Source: Nocardioides sp. QY071
GTDB lineage: Bacteria; Actinomycetota; Actinomycetes; Propionibacteriales; Nocardioidaceae
NCBI RefSeq assembly: GCF_029961765.1
Contig: NZ_CP124681.1
Location: 5,270,001 to 5,334,000, forward strand
Reading direction: 5' to 3'
DNA: 64,000 bases
In this document: piece after piece, positions 18,570 through 26,261 of the stretch
Position numbering within the stretch: position 1 is the stretch's first letter
Layout of the letters: each line of letters starts with the position of its first letter
The notes under the pieces: model-generated
What the model was told of the DNA's origin: nothing
Database searches by the model: none
Seen by the model: only the letters and a program-made list of their open reading frames with translations
Made by a program: the position numbers and the translations under genes

Positions 18570-18773
18570 TCAGCTCGCGGCCCCGTCGGCGCGCAGGTGG
18601 GCGCACTCCTGCTCGTGGTGCTGCTGCACGAGCGCCTTGATCGAGAAGATGCAGGACCCGCAGTCCTGGGCTGCGCCGGTCGAGCGGCACACCGCGCCCA
18701 CGGTCCGTGCCCCCTCGGCCAGGGCAGCGTCGACGTCACGGTCCGTGACGACGCGGCACTGGCAGACGATCAT
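18570..18773 (-). CDS. bfd: Bacterioferritin-associated ferredoxin
   Basis: 67 residues. A BFD-type [2Fe-2S] protein that reduces ferric iron in the Bfr core and lets it out. The four ligands are Cys4 and Cys6 (IVCQCRVV) and Cys38 and Cys41 (QDCGSC). TAACCT ends seven bases before the ATG and lies inside an IdeR/DtxR-type box, so iron starvation should turn it on. First gene of the bfd-bfr unit. Confidence 0.92.
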   Translation of the reverse strand: MIVCQCRVVTDRDVDAALAEGARTVGAVCRSTGAAQDCGSCIFSIKALVQQHHEQECAHLRADGAAS

Positions 18774-18778
18774 GATGC

Positions 18779-18797
18779 AAAGGTTAGCCGTACCTAA
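18779..18797 (-). promoter_or_regulatory. IdeR/DtxR iron box over the bfd promoter
   Basis: Read on the minus strand TTAGGTACGGCTAACCTTT agrees with the iron-box consensus TTAGGTTAGGCTAACCTAA at 15 of 19 positions. It contains the bfd -10 (TAACCT), so the Fe-bound repressor would block the promoter directly. Confidence 0.8.
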
Positions 18798-18844
18798 GTC
18801 AGATCGGGGAGCCGGCGTCTCACCCGGCGGGACCGGCGACCGCC

Positions 18845-20053
18845 TCAGGCCTGCGTGCGCAGGTAGCGCCCGAAGTGCGGCACCGTGAACGCGATCCGCC
18901 CCCGCTCGCCGGAGTAGATCAGTCCCTTCTTGAGCAGCGAGTCCCGCGCCGGCGAGAGCGACTGCGGCTTCTTGCCGAGCACCGTGGCGACGTCGGCGGT
19001 AGCGACCGATCCGACCGGGTCCTCGACGCCGTCGGCGGCGTCGGCGACCGCGGCGTCGGCCATTGCCCGCAGGTAGTCGCGCTCGGCCGGGGTGGCCCGC
19101 TCGTAGCGGGACCCGAAGAAGCCGACGGCCAGCTCCGTCTCGGCCTCGGGGCCCGCGACGGCGACGTCCTCGGCGGTGATCGGGGTGCGCGGGGCGAGGT
19201 CCCACACGGAGCGGCCGTAGGCCTGGATGAAATAGGGGTAGCCGCGGGTGGCGTCGTACATCGCGGCGAGCGCCTCGGGCGTGAACTCGGCCTCCTCCTC
19301 GGCGGCGGGCGCGACGAGGGCGCGGTCGGCGGCGTCGCGGGAGAGCCGGTCGATGCGCTGGTAGGAGAAGAGCCGCTCGGAGTAGGACTTGCTGGCCGAG
19401 AGCACGGCGGGCAGGTGGGGCAGCCCGGCGCCGACGACGATCACGGGCAGGCCGTTCTGGCTGAGCTCGTGGCAGGCGGCGCAGAGGGCGGACACGTCGT
19501 CGGCGCCGAGGTCCTGCATCTCGTCGATGAACACGGCCACGCCCTTGCCGACGTCGGCCGCCAGCCCGCCCACGTCGGTGAGGAGCTCGACCAGGTCGAT
19601 CTCCACGTCGCCCGAGTCGGCCCGGCCGCGGACCACCGGGGCGTCGATGCCGGGCGACCACTTGTCGCGCAGCTTGGCGTCGGGGCCGGCGTCGCGCTGG
19701 GCGAAGGACCTGATCACGCCGAGGACGTGGTCGGCCTCCGCCGGCTCCGGGTGCCCGAGCTCGCGGACGGCCTGGTGCAGCGCCGAGGACAGCGGCCGGC
19801 GCAGCGACTGGTCGGGCCGCGCCTCGAGCTTGCCGGTCCCCCAGCCCTTGCGGACCGCCGCCGAGCGCAGCGCGTTGAGCAGCACCGTCTTGCCGACGCC
19901 GCGCAGGCCGGTCAGCACCAGGGAGCGCTCCGGGCGCCCGCGCGCGACCCGCTCGAGGACGACGTCGAAGGCCGTCAGCTGCTCGTTGCGACCGGCGAGC
20001 TCGGGTGGGCGCTGCCCGGCGCCGGGGGCGTACGGGTTGCGGATCGGGTCCAT
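18845..20053 (-). CDS. ATP-binding protein, ORC/Cdc6-like AAA+ ATPase
   Basis: 402 residues. Walker A GLRGVGKTVLL (about 48-58), Walker B VAVFIDEMQDL (about 172-182), sensor-like VVGAGLPHLP, and a C-terminal winged-helix-like domain (ADVATVLGKKPQSLSPARDSLLKKGLIY). This is the archaeal-type ATPase / ORC1-Cdc6-like plan, in bacteria often a stand-alone gene of unknown role, sometimes linked to mobile elements or defence. A pair of nested dyads precedes it. No partner gene is next to it. Confidence 0.85.
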   Translation of the reverse strand: MDPIRNPYAPGAGQRPPELAGRNEQLTAFDVVLERVARGRPERSLVLTGLRGVGKTVLLNALRSAAVRKGWGTGKLEARPDQSLRRPLSSALHQAVRELGHPEPAEADHVLGVIRSFAQRDAGPDAKLRDKWSPGIDAPVVRGRADSGDVEIDLVELLTDVGGLAADVGKGVAVFIDEMQDLGADDVSALCAACHELSQNGLPVIVVGAGLPHLPAVLSASKSYSERLFSYQRIDRLSRDAADRALVAPAAEEEAEFTPEALAAMYDATRGYPYFIQAYGRSVWDLAPRTPITAEDVAVAGPEAETELAVGFFGSRYERATPAERDYLRAMADAAVADAADGVEDPVGSVATADVATVLGKKPQSLSPARDSLLKKGLIYSGERGRIAFTVPHFGRYLRTQA

Positions 20054-20071
20054 GATCCGACGCTATCGGGG

Positions 20072-20100
20072 TGTCTAGCGATCGCCTTAGACATCGCTAG
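20072..20100. promoter_or_regulatory. Nested dyads, probable operator
   Basis: CTAGCGAT (20075-20082) is mirrored by ATCGCTAG (20093-20100), and TGTCTA (20072-20077) by TAGACA (20088-20093), so two overlapping inverted repeats occupy the divergent gap in front of the ATPase gene. Likely a regulator-binding site; the protein is unknown. Confidence 0.55.
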
Positions 20101-20149
20101 CGTGTCGGATCGTCGGTGTGCGGCAGGTCGTCGAGGGCACCGTGCGGGC

Positions 20150-20353
20150 ATGGACGCGGTGCACTTCGCGTGGTCGGTGGCGCTGATCGTCACGGTCGGC
20201 ACGCTGCCCCCGGGCCTGGTCCGCGCGCTGGCCTACCGGTCCGGCTCGGTCGACCACACGCCGGGGATGCGGCTGGTCGCGACGGTCGTCCTCGGCATCG
20301 GGCTGGTCGGCCTGGTCTGCTTGCTCGCCCTCAGCGTGCTGCTGGCCGGGTGA
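20150..20353 (+). CDS. Small two-helix membrane protein
   Basis: 67 residues. Two hydrophobic segments (FAWSVALIVTVGTLPPGLV and LVATVVLGIGLVGLVCLLALSVLLAG) joined by a short loop with RSGSVDHTPG. CACCGT stands six bases before the ATG, the spacing seen for other leaderless genes here. Not recognised as any family. Confidence 0.6.
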   Translation: MDAVHFAWSVALIVTVGTLPPGLVRALAYRSGSVDHTPGMRLVATVVLGIGLVGLVCLLALSVLLAG

Positions 20354-20361
20354 GCGCTAGG

Positions 20362-21582
20362 TCAGGCGCCGGTCGAGGGCAGCGCGCCGGACGGAGCGCT
20401 CGCCGTGGCGGGCGCGACCGCGCCGTCGGGTACGACGACCGTCTCGATCACCGGCTGCACCTCGGTCTCGGCGAGCACACCCGCCGGCTGCGCAGGCTGC
20501 GCCGGTACGAGGAGCGCGGGGTCGACACCCTCCTCGATCGGCAGCACGCAGGCCGGCGTGGCGGGCTGGGCCGGGACCGCGATGAAGTCCTCCACCCAGG
20601 CGGGCCGGTCGACGACGTCGTGCGCCGCCATGACGACGACGTCGACGTCGGACCCAGGCAGCTCGGTCCAGCCGGCACCGGCCGGCGGCAGCACGGTGGC
20701 GGTGGGCGTGGTCTCCACGACCGGCGTACCGGGCCGGGTGGCGCCGGTGGCGGTGAAGCCGGGGTCGGGTGCGGTGCCGTCGGCCAACCAGACCCGCTCC
20801 TCCTCGGCGGCCGAGATCTCGGAGGTGGCGCCCTCGACCCAGCCGGCGCCGGCGGGCCGCTCGCCGACGGGCAGGTCCTGCTCCTCGGTGCTCGACGAGG
20901 CGACCCGGGTGCGGCCGGTGGAGGTCGAGCCGGCGGGCGGCGCCGTACCGTCTCCGACCCAGGCGGTCTCGACGTGGGACTGCTCGGGCTCGGCGGGTAC
21001 GGCGGCGCGGTCGACGACCCAGACGTCCTCGGTGACGGCGGGGGTCACCTCGACGTCGCGGGTGCGGCCGGTCGGCGTCCACCCCTTGCCGTTGTCACCG
21101 GCGTTCCAGCCCTCGGGCTCCCAGCGGGTGGTGCCGTTCTGCTGCTGGACGTACTCCCACTCCGTCCGGGTCACCGCGGGCCTCACCACCCGGGTCTCGG
21201 TGTGCCCCTCCTCCGGAGTCCCCGGCTGGGCGGCCCGGTCCACCACCGTCCACGAGTACTCGCGCTCGACGACGTCGGTGGTGCGGGTCCAGTGCACGAG
21301 CACCACGGCGGCGACGGTCTCCCGGGTGAACTCCCGCTCGGTCGTCGCCGTCGTGCGCTGCCAGCGCCAGGCGGTGGCGGTGACCGCGGGGACGGTGTGC
21401 ACGACCGCCGGGTGCTCGACGGAGCCCCACTGGGCCGGGATCTCCGGCTGGCCGCAGCCGCGCTGGTCGGCGGGGGTCATCGGGGAGCCGGGGGTCGCGG
21501 CGGCGGCCGGGAGCAGCCCCGATCCGGCGCCGATGACCGCCACGAGGGCAAGCGTGCCAAGGGTGAGGTGCCTGCTGTGCAT
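20362..21582 (-). CDS. Secreted surface-type protein with truncated LPXTG signal
   Basis: 406 residues with a Sec signal peptide (about 1-28, GTLALVAVIGAGSGLLPAAAA). The body has imperfect repeats built on V-V-D-R-A-(A/P)-x-P and W-x-(Y/W) blocks, such as TEWEYVQQQ, TEDVWVVDRAAVPAEP and RVWLADGTAPDPG. The chain ends S-G-A-L-P-S-T-G-A and then stops, so the sortase motif LPSTG is present but the hydrophobic helix and basic tail that must follow it are missing. It is probably released rather than anchored. GAAGGG precedes the start. Confidence 0.75.
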   Translation of the reverse strand: MHSRHLTLGTLALVAVIGAGSGLLPAAAATPGSPMTPADQRGCGQPEIPAQWGSVEHPAVVHTVPAVTATAWRWQRTTATTEREFTRETVAAVVLVHWTRTTDVVEREYSWTVVDRAAQPGTPEEGHTETRVVRPAVTRTEWEYVQQQNGTTRWEPEGWNAGDNGKGWTPTGRTRDVEVTPAVTEDVWVVDRAAVPAEPEQSHVETAWVGDGTAPPAGSTSTGRTRVASSSTEEQDLPVGERPAGAGWVEGATSEISAAEEERVWLADGTAPDPGFTATGATRPGTPVVETTPTATVLPPAGAGWTELPGSDVDVVVMAAHDVVDRPAWVEDFIAVPAQPATPACVLPIEEGVDPALLVPAQPAQPAGVLAETEVQPVIETVVVPDGAVAPATASAPSGALPSTGA

Positions 21583-21723
21583 GGGAGGGCCCTTCTGGAA
21601 TGGGGGTGTGGGGGCTCCCGAGCGGCGCCGATGACCGACCAACGCGAGGCTCAGGAGCGAGTCATGGGAGGACACCGGAAACAGGACGAAGTCCCGGGTC
21701 CCCTGGTCAGGTCGGAGGAAGGT

Positions 21724-21895
21724 CCTAGATGAGTAACTCCAAGGGATCGTGCAAGCGAGCGGCGCTCAACGCGTGCGCTGGCAAGGCGCAGCCGCGAAGG
21801 CATGCTGGGCGCACGTCGAGCGTCTGCAACGCCGCCAGCGCGCGTGGTGAGCGTCGCGGAGCGTGCGAGCCCTTGGAGTTACTCATCTAGGCTGG
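21724..21895. repeat. Dispersed structured element, copy B
   Basis: About 170 bases with 20-22 base perfect terminal inverted repeats (CTAGATGAGTAACTCCAAGG at the left, its reverse complement ending at about 21890). The ends carry TAG, TGA and TAA in three different frames. The interior shares its core with copy A at 17822. The right end contributes the -10 (TAGGCT) of the glycosylase gene. The rest of the gap 21583-21899 shows only the surface-protein leader. Confidence 0.75.
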
Positions 21896-21899
21896 GCGC

Positions 21900-22778
21900 G
21901 TGCCCGAGCTGCCCGAGGTGGAAGCCCTGGCCCTCGACCTGCGGGGCCGGCTGGACGGGCGCGCCATCACCCGCGTCCACATCGCCGCGTTCAGCGCGCT
22001 GAAGACCTACGACCCGCCGTTGTCGGCGATCGAGGGCACCCTGGTCGACGACGTACGACGCCACGGGAAGTTCCTCGACATCGAGGCCAGCGGCCTGCAC
22101 CTCGTGCTCCACCTGGCCCGGGCCGGCTGGGTACGTTGGAAGGACGAGGTCCCGGCGCTGCCGCCGCGCCCGAGCACCAAGTCCACGCTGGCGGCGCGGA
22201 TCGTGCTCGACGAGCGCGACGGCCTCACGCCCGGCCTCGACATCACCGAGGCCGGCACCAAGAAGTCACTGGCGCTCTACCTCGTGCGCGACCCGCTCGA
22301 CGTCCCCGGCATCGCCAGCCTCGGCCCCGACCCGCTGACCGACGACTTCACCTCCGAGCGCCTCGCCGCGATCCTCGCCGACGCCGGGCGCAAGCAGCTC
22401 AAGGGCGTGCTGCGCCACCAGGGCACCATCGCCGGCATCGGCAACGCCTACTCCGACGAGATCCTGCACGCCGCGCGGATGTCGCCGTTCAAGCCGGCCG
22501 ACAGCCTGTCGGAGGACGAGCTCGCCACGTTGTACGCCGCCGTCCGCGACACCCTCGGCGACGCGGTCGAACGCTCCCGTGGGCTCGCGGCCAGCGAGCT
22601 CAAGGCAGAGAAGAAGTCCAACCTCGCGGTGCACGGGCAGACCGGCAAGCCGTGCCCGGTGTGCGGGGACATCGTGCGGGAGGTGTCCTTCGCCGACTCG
22701 AGCCTGCAGTACTGCCCGACCTGCCAGACCGGCGGCAAGCCGCTGGCCGACCGTCGGATGAGCAAGCTGCTCAAGTAG
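21900..22778 (+). CDS. Fpg/Nei family DNA glycosylase
   Basis: 292 residues from a GTG. Base-excision-repair glycosylase/AP lyase. The N-terminus is V-PELPEVEAL, in which Pro2 (after Met removal) is the catalytic nucleophile and Glu3 assists; Lys in RRHGKFL is the beta-hairpin lysine; the H2TH region is LKGVLRHQGTIAGIGNAYSDEIL; a C-terminal zinc finger has CPVC and CPTC (about 252-280). It could be MutM (8-oxoguanine) or an Nei-type enzyme. TAGGCT plus six bases precedes the start and lies at the edge of element B. Confidence 0.92.
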   Translation: MPELPEVEALALDLRGRLDGRAITRVHIAAFSALKTYDPPLSAIEGTLVDDVRRHGKFLDIEASGLHLVLHLARAGWVRWKDEVPALPPRPSTKSTLAARIVLDERDGLTPGLDITEAGTKKSLALYLVRDPLDVPGIASLGPDPLTDDFTSERLAAILADAGRKQLKGVLRHQGTIAGIGNAYSDEILHAARMSPFKPADSLSEDELATLYAAVRDTLGDAVERSRGLAASELKAEKKSNLAVHGQTGKPCPVCGDIVREVSFADSSLQYCPTCQTGGKPLADRRMSKLLK

Positions 22779-22804
22779 CTCCCACGACGGCCGATCGGGG
22801 ACCC

Positions 22805-24583
22805 ATGGGCCTCAGGCCGCCTTCGCCGACTCCTGCCCGCGCTGCACGCCGCGCGGTGCTGACCGGCGCCGCCGCCGGCCTGGGCGCGGTGCTGGCCCGG
22901 CCCGGCGTCGCCCTGGCCGCGCCGGACGTGCGCGGCTACCCGGCCACCGCGGTCCCCGACGCACCCACCTGGCACGGCATCCGCCGGTTCACGGCCGGCT
23001 ACACGCCCGCGCTCCGGGCCCAGGTCGAGGCGGCGGGCGGCTTCGACGCCTGGTTCGCGCGCCAGCTCGACGGCTCGTACGACGACGCGTGGTACGACGC
23101 GACCTCGCACTGGTGGCTCTCGATCAACGCCGACGACGCGACCGTGTGGCAGCGCGACCGCAGCGACGTCGAGTCGCTGTGGTGGGCCGACGCCAACTAC
23201 CAGAGCTGGGCGATGGTCCGGCGCCTCGGCTCGCAACGCCAGGTGCTGGAGACGATGGCCGAGCTGTGGGAGCACCACCTCCACGTCCCGGCGCAGGGCG
23301 CGGTCGGGCCGTTCCGCACGGCGTACGGCAAGGAGGTCCGCAGGCACGCGCTCGGCAGGTTCTCCGACCTGCTCGAGGCGGCCATCACCCACCCGGCGAT
23401 GAGCGTCTACCTGGGCAACGCGAACTCGACCAGGTCCGCCCCCAACGAGAACCTCGGGCGAGAGCTGCTCGAGCTGCACACCGTCGGCGTCGGGCAGTAC
23501 ACCGAGACCGACGTCAAGAACTCCGCACGGCTGCTGACCGGGTTCAAGGTGGGCATCTGGACGACCTGGGCCACGTCCTACGACCCGACCGCCCACTGGA
23601 CCGGCCCGGTGCAGGTGCTGGGTTTCAGCCACCCCAACAGCAACCCGGACGGACGCGCGGCCGTGTCGGCGTACCTGCGCTATCTCGCCCGGCACCCCGC
23701 GACCGCCCGCCGGATCGCCCGCAAGCTCGCCGTCCGGTTCGTCTCCGACGCGCCCTCCGCCGCGCTCGTCGACGAGCTGGCCGCGGTCTACCTCGACCAC
23801 GACACCGACATCACGGCCGTGCTGCTGGCCCTGGTCGCCTCCGCGGAGTTCCGCACGGCCGCCGACACCAAGGTCCGCACCCCGCCCGAGGACGTGGTCG
23901 CGACCTATCGCGCGCTCGGCGTCGAGCTCACCGGTCCACCGAGCGGTCTCGCCGACGAGTCGGCGGCCAACACGCTGATCTGGCAGGCCCAGCGGATCGG
24001 CGCCAAGCCGTTCAACTGGCCGCGGCCCGACGGGCGGCCCGACACGGCCCAGGCCTGGTCCTCGACGTCGCGCTTCCTGGCCTCGCTCGACATCCACTAC
24101 ACGATGAGCGGCGGCTGGTGGCCCGTGGACGGCGCCCGCTATCGCGCGCCGATCGACTGGCTGCCCGCCGCTCCCGCCGCTGCCGCCGGCGCCCCGGCGG
24201 CGCCCGCCGCCGACGAGGACCCGCTCGTCGTCGGCCGCCCGAAGAAGGACAAGAAGAAGAAGAAGAAGAAAAAGAAGAAGCGGAAGCCCCCGGCCCCGCC
24301 GCCGGTCAGCCCGCCTCCGCCGGACCCCGTCGTGCCCGATCCGCCCGACCAGCCGCAGCCGCCGACCACCCCGGTCGCGAGCATCCGCTTCGACGAGCTG
24401 GTCGACCACCTGTGCCGCACCATGCTCGGCCAGCCGGTCGCACCGACCATGCTGCAGGCGGCGTGCGAGGCGGCCGGCTGCGCGCCGGCCGACGTGATCA
24501 CGCCGCAGCACCGGATCGTGGCGTGGGAGATGCCGCGCCTGATCACCGTCCTGCTCGACTCGCCCCTGCACATGACCCGGTGA
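22805..24583 (+). CDS. DUF1800 family exported protein
   Basis: 592 residues. A twin-arginine signal (ARRAVLTGAAAGLGAVLA, about 15-35) directs it out of the cell. The body is the helical DUF1800 domain (WHGIRRFTAGYTPALR; ENLGRELLELHTVGVGQYTETDVKNSARLLTGF; FVSDAPSAALVDELAAVYL). Inside, about 475-520, is a Lys run (about 13 in a row with few breaks) followed by a Pro-rich stretch, probably a flexible or wall-binding insert. It precedes a DUF1501 gene by seven bases, a conserved pair whose function is unknown. Confidence 0.9.
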   Translation: MGLRPPSPTPARAARRAVLTGAAAGLGAVLARPGVALAAPDVRGYPATAVPDAPTWHGIRRFTAGYTPALRAQVEAAGGFDAWFARQLDGSYDDAWYDATSHWWLSINADDATVWQRDRSDVESLWWADANYQSWAMVRRLGSQRQVLETMAELWEHHLHVPAQGAVGPFRTAYGKEVRRHALGRFSDLLEAAITHPAMSVYLGNANSTRSAPNENLGRELLELHTVGVGQYTETDVKNSARLLTGFKVGIWTTWATSYDPTAHWTGPVQVLGFSHPNSNPDGRAAVSAYLRYLARHPATARRIARKLAVRFVSDAPSAALVDELAAVYLDHDTDITAVLLALVASAEFRTAADTKVRTPPEDVVATYRALGVELTGPPSGLADESAANTLIWQAQRIGAKPFNWPRPDGRPDTAQAWSSTSRFLASLDIHYTMSGGWWPVDGARYRAPIDWLPAAPAAAAGAPAAPAADEDPLVVGRPKKDKKKKKKKKKKRKPPAPPPVSPPPPDPVVPDPPDQPQPPTTPVASIRFDELVDHLCRTMLGQPVAPTMLQAACEAAGCAPADVITPQHRIVAWEMPRLITVLLDSPLHMTR

Positions 24584-24590
24584 GGTGCCG

Positions 24591-25868
24591 ATGACTTCCT
24601 CGTGCTGCGACGAGTTCGCCGCCATGAACGGCGGATTGAGCGGTGGGTTGACCAGGCGTGGCCTGTTCCGCGGCCTGGCCGGTACGACCGCGGCGGTGAC
24701 GACCACGGCCACGATCGGCGGAGCATTCATGTCGACGTCGTACGCCGCGGCGCCGAGCGCTCCCGCCGTGCTGGTCGTGCTCTCGATGCGGGGCGCGGTC
24801 GACGGGATGAGCCTGGTGGTCCCGCACGGGGACCCGGTCTACTACGCGGCGCGGCCGCGGATCGCCGTACCGTCCAGCAAGCTGCTCGCCAAGGACGCGT
24901 TCTTCGGCCTGCACCCCGGCCTCGCGCCGCTGCTGCCGTGGTGGAACGCCGGCTCCATGGCCGCCGTGCACGCGACCGGGCTCCCGGCGCCGAACCGCTC
25001 GCACTTCGCGGCCATCGAGGCCGTCGAGGACGCCGACCCGGGCTCGTCGGAGCGAGTCGGCTGGCTGAACCGGCTGATCGGCCGGGACACCGAGGACAGC
25101 CCGCTGCAGGCCGTGCAGTTCGGCGACTCCGTGGTGCCCGCGTCACTGCTGGGGCCCGAGCCCGCGGTGGCCGTCGACCGGGTCGAGTCGATGGTGCTGG
25201 CCGGCGCGGACCGCTGGGACACCCACGGCCGGCGCCCGCAGTCGATGAGCACCATGTGGGCCGACGCGGACGGGCCGCTCGGCGTCGGGGCCCGGTCGGC
25301 CATGAAGGCGATCGCCGACTTCGCGCCGGTCCGCACGTCCTCGGCGGCGCCGGCCAACGGCGCGGTCTACCCCGACGGCGACCTCGGCGAGAGCCTGGCG
25401 TCGGCGGCCCGCACCATCCGGGGCGACGTCGGGGCCGAGGTGATCACCATCGACACCGGGAGCTGGGACCACCACGTCGACCTGGGCACCTTGGACTGGG
25501 GCCAGATGCAGCGGATGACCAAGGAGCTGGCGGCCGCGCTCGCGGCGTTCCTCACCGACCTCGGGCCGCTGGCGTCGAAGGTGACCGTCGTGACGCTCTC
25601 GGAGTTCGGGCGTCGTACCAAGGAGAACGCGAACTACGGCCTCGACCACGGCTACGGGAACGTGATGCTCCTGCTCGGCGCCGGGGTCGCCGGCGGCTAC
25701 CACGGCCAGTGGCCGGGCCTGGTCAACGACGTCGACGGCGACCTGCTGGTCACCACCGACTACCGCAGCGTGCTTTCCGAGGTGGTCGTCGGCCGGCTGG
25801 GCGCCTCGTCGGCGCAGGTCTTCCCCGGCTTCCAGCCGGAGAGCCTCGGCGTCATGCGGGCACCCTGA
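24591..25868 (+). CDS. DUF1501 family exported protein
   Basis: 425 residues. Twin-arginine signal TRRGLFRGLAGTTAAVTT (about 21-40), then the DUF1501 alkaline-phosphatase-like fold: VVLSMRGAVDGMSLVVPHGD near the start, EVITIDTGSWDHHVD in the middle, and TVVTLSEFGRRTKENAN-GLDHGYGNVMLLLG, the family's conserved end. Some related sulfatase-like enzymes bind metals through these Asp/His residues. GAGGTG upstream favours the ATG at 24591 over GTG 24585. Partner of the DUF1800 gene. Confidence 0.9.
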   Translation: MTSSCCDEFAAMNGGLSGGLTRRGLFRGLAGTTAAVTTTATIGGAFMSTSYAAAPSAPAVLVVLSMRGAVDGMSLVVPHGDPVYYAARPRIAVPSSKLLAKDAFFGLHPGLAPLLPWWNAGSMAAVHATGLPAPNRSHFAAIEAVEDADPGSSERVGWLNRLIGRDTEDSPLQAVQFGDSVVPASLLGPEPAVAVDRVESMVLAGADRWDTHGRRPQSMSTMWADADGPLGVGARSAMKAIADFAPVRTSSAAPANGAVYPDGDLGESLASAARTIRGDVGAEVITIDTGSWDHHVDLGTLDWGQMQRMTKELAAALAAFLTDLGPLASKVTVVTLSEFGRRTKENANYGLDHGYGNVMLLLGAGVAGGYHGQWPGLVNDVDGDLLVTTDYRSVLSEVVVGRLGASSAQVFPGFQPESLGVMRAP

Positions 25869-25900
25869 TCCGCGCGCCGCGCGGTCTCTAAGGTGGAGGC

Positions 25901-26239
25901 ATGATCCCCCAGATCGAGATCGACGCCGTCCCGGACCCGCTGCCCGAGGGCCTGGTGGTGCTCGACGTCCGCGAGGACGACGAGTGGGCCGCCGGCCACA
26001 TCGACGGCGCGGTGCACATCCCGCTCATGGAGCTGCCCGCCCGGCTCGGCGAGTTCGTCGAGCTCGAGGCACCGCAGACGCTCGTGGTCTGCAAGGGCGG
26101 CGGCCGCTCGGCCCGCGCCGTGGCCTACCTCGCGCAGCAGGGGTACGACGTGGTCAACCTCGTCGACGGCATGCTCGGCTGGGAGCGGGCCGGGCGGGCG
26201 ATGGCAGCAGACGGCGACGAGCCGCCGCACGTCGTCTGA
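25901..26239 (+). CDS. Single-domain rhodanese
   Basis: 112 residues, a thiosulfate-sulfurtransferase fold. LDVREDDEWAAGHIDGAVHIP is the first CDC25-like motif and VVCKGGGRSARAVAYL the active-site loop with the catalytic Cys at about residue 67. It probably carries persulfide sulfur to an acceptor. TAAGGT plus six bases precedes the ATG. Confidence 0.9.
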   Translation: MIPQIEIDAVPDPLPEGLVVLDVREDDEWAAGHIDGAVHIPLMELPARLGEFVELEAPQTLVVCKGGGRSARAVAYLAQQGYDVVNLVDGMLGWERAGRAMAADGDEPPHVV

Positions 26240-26261
26240 CGCCGCCGGGAGCCGTGGTCAC

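Noticed and set aside
20362..20400. Frameshift restoring the LPXTG tail
   Set aside because: The other frames after the stop do not encode a hydrophobic helix.
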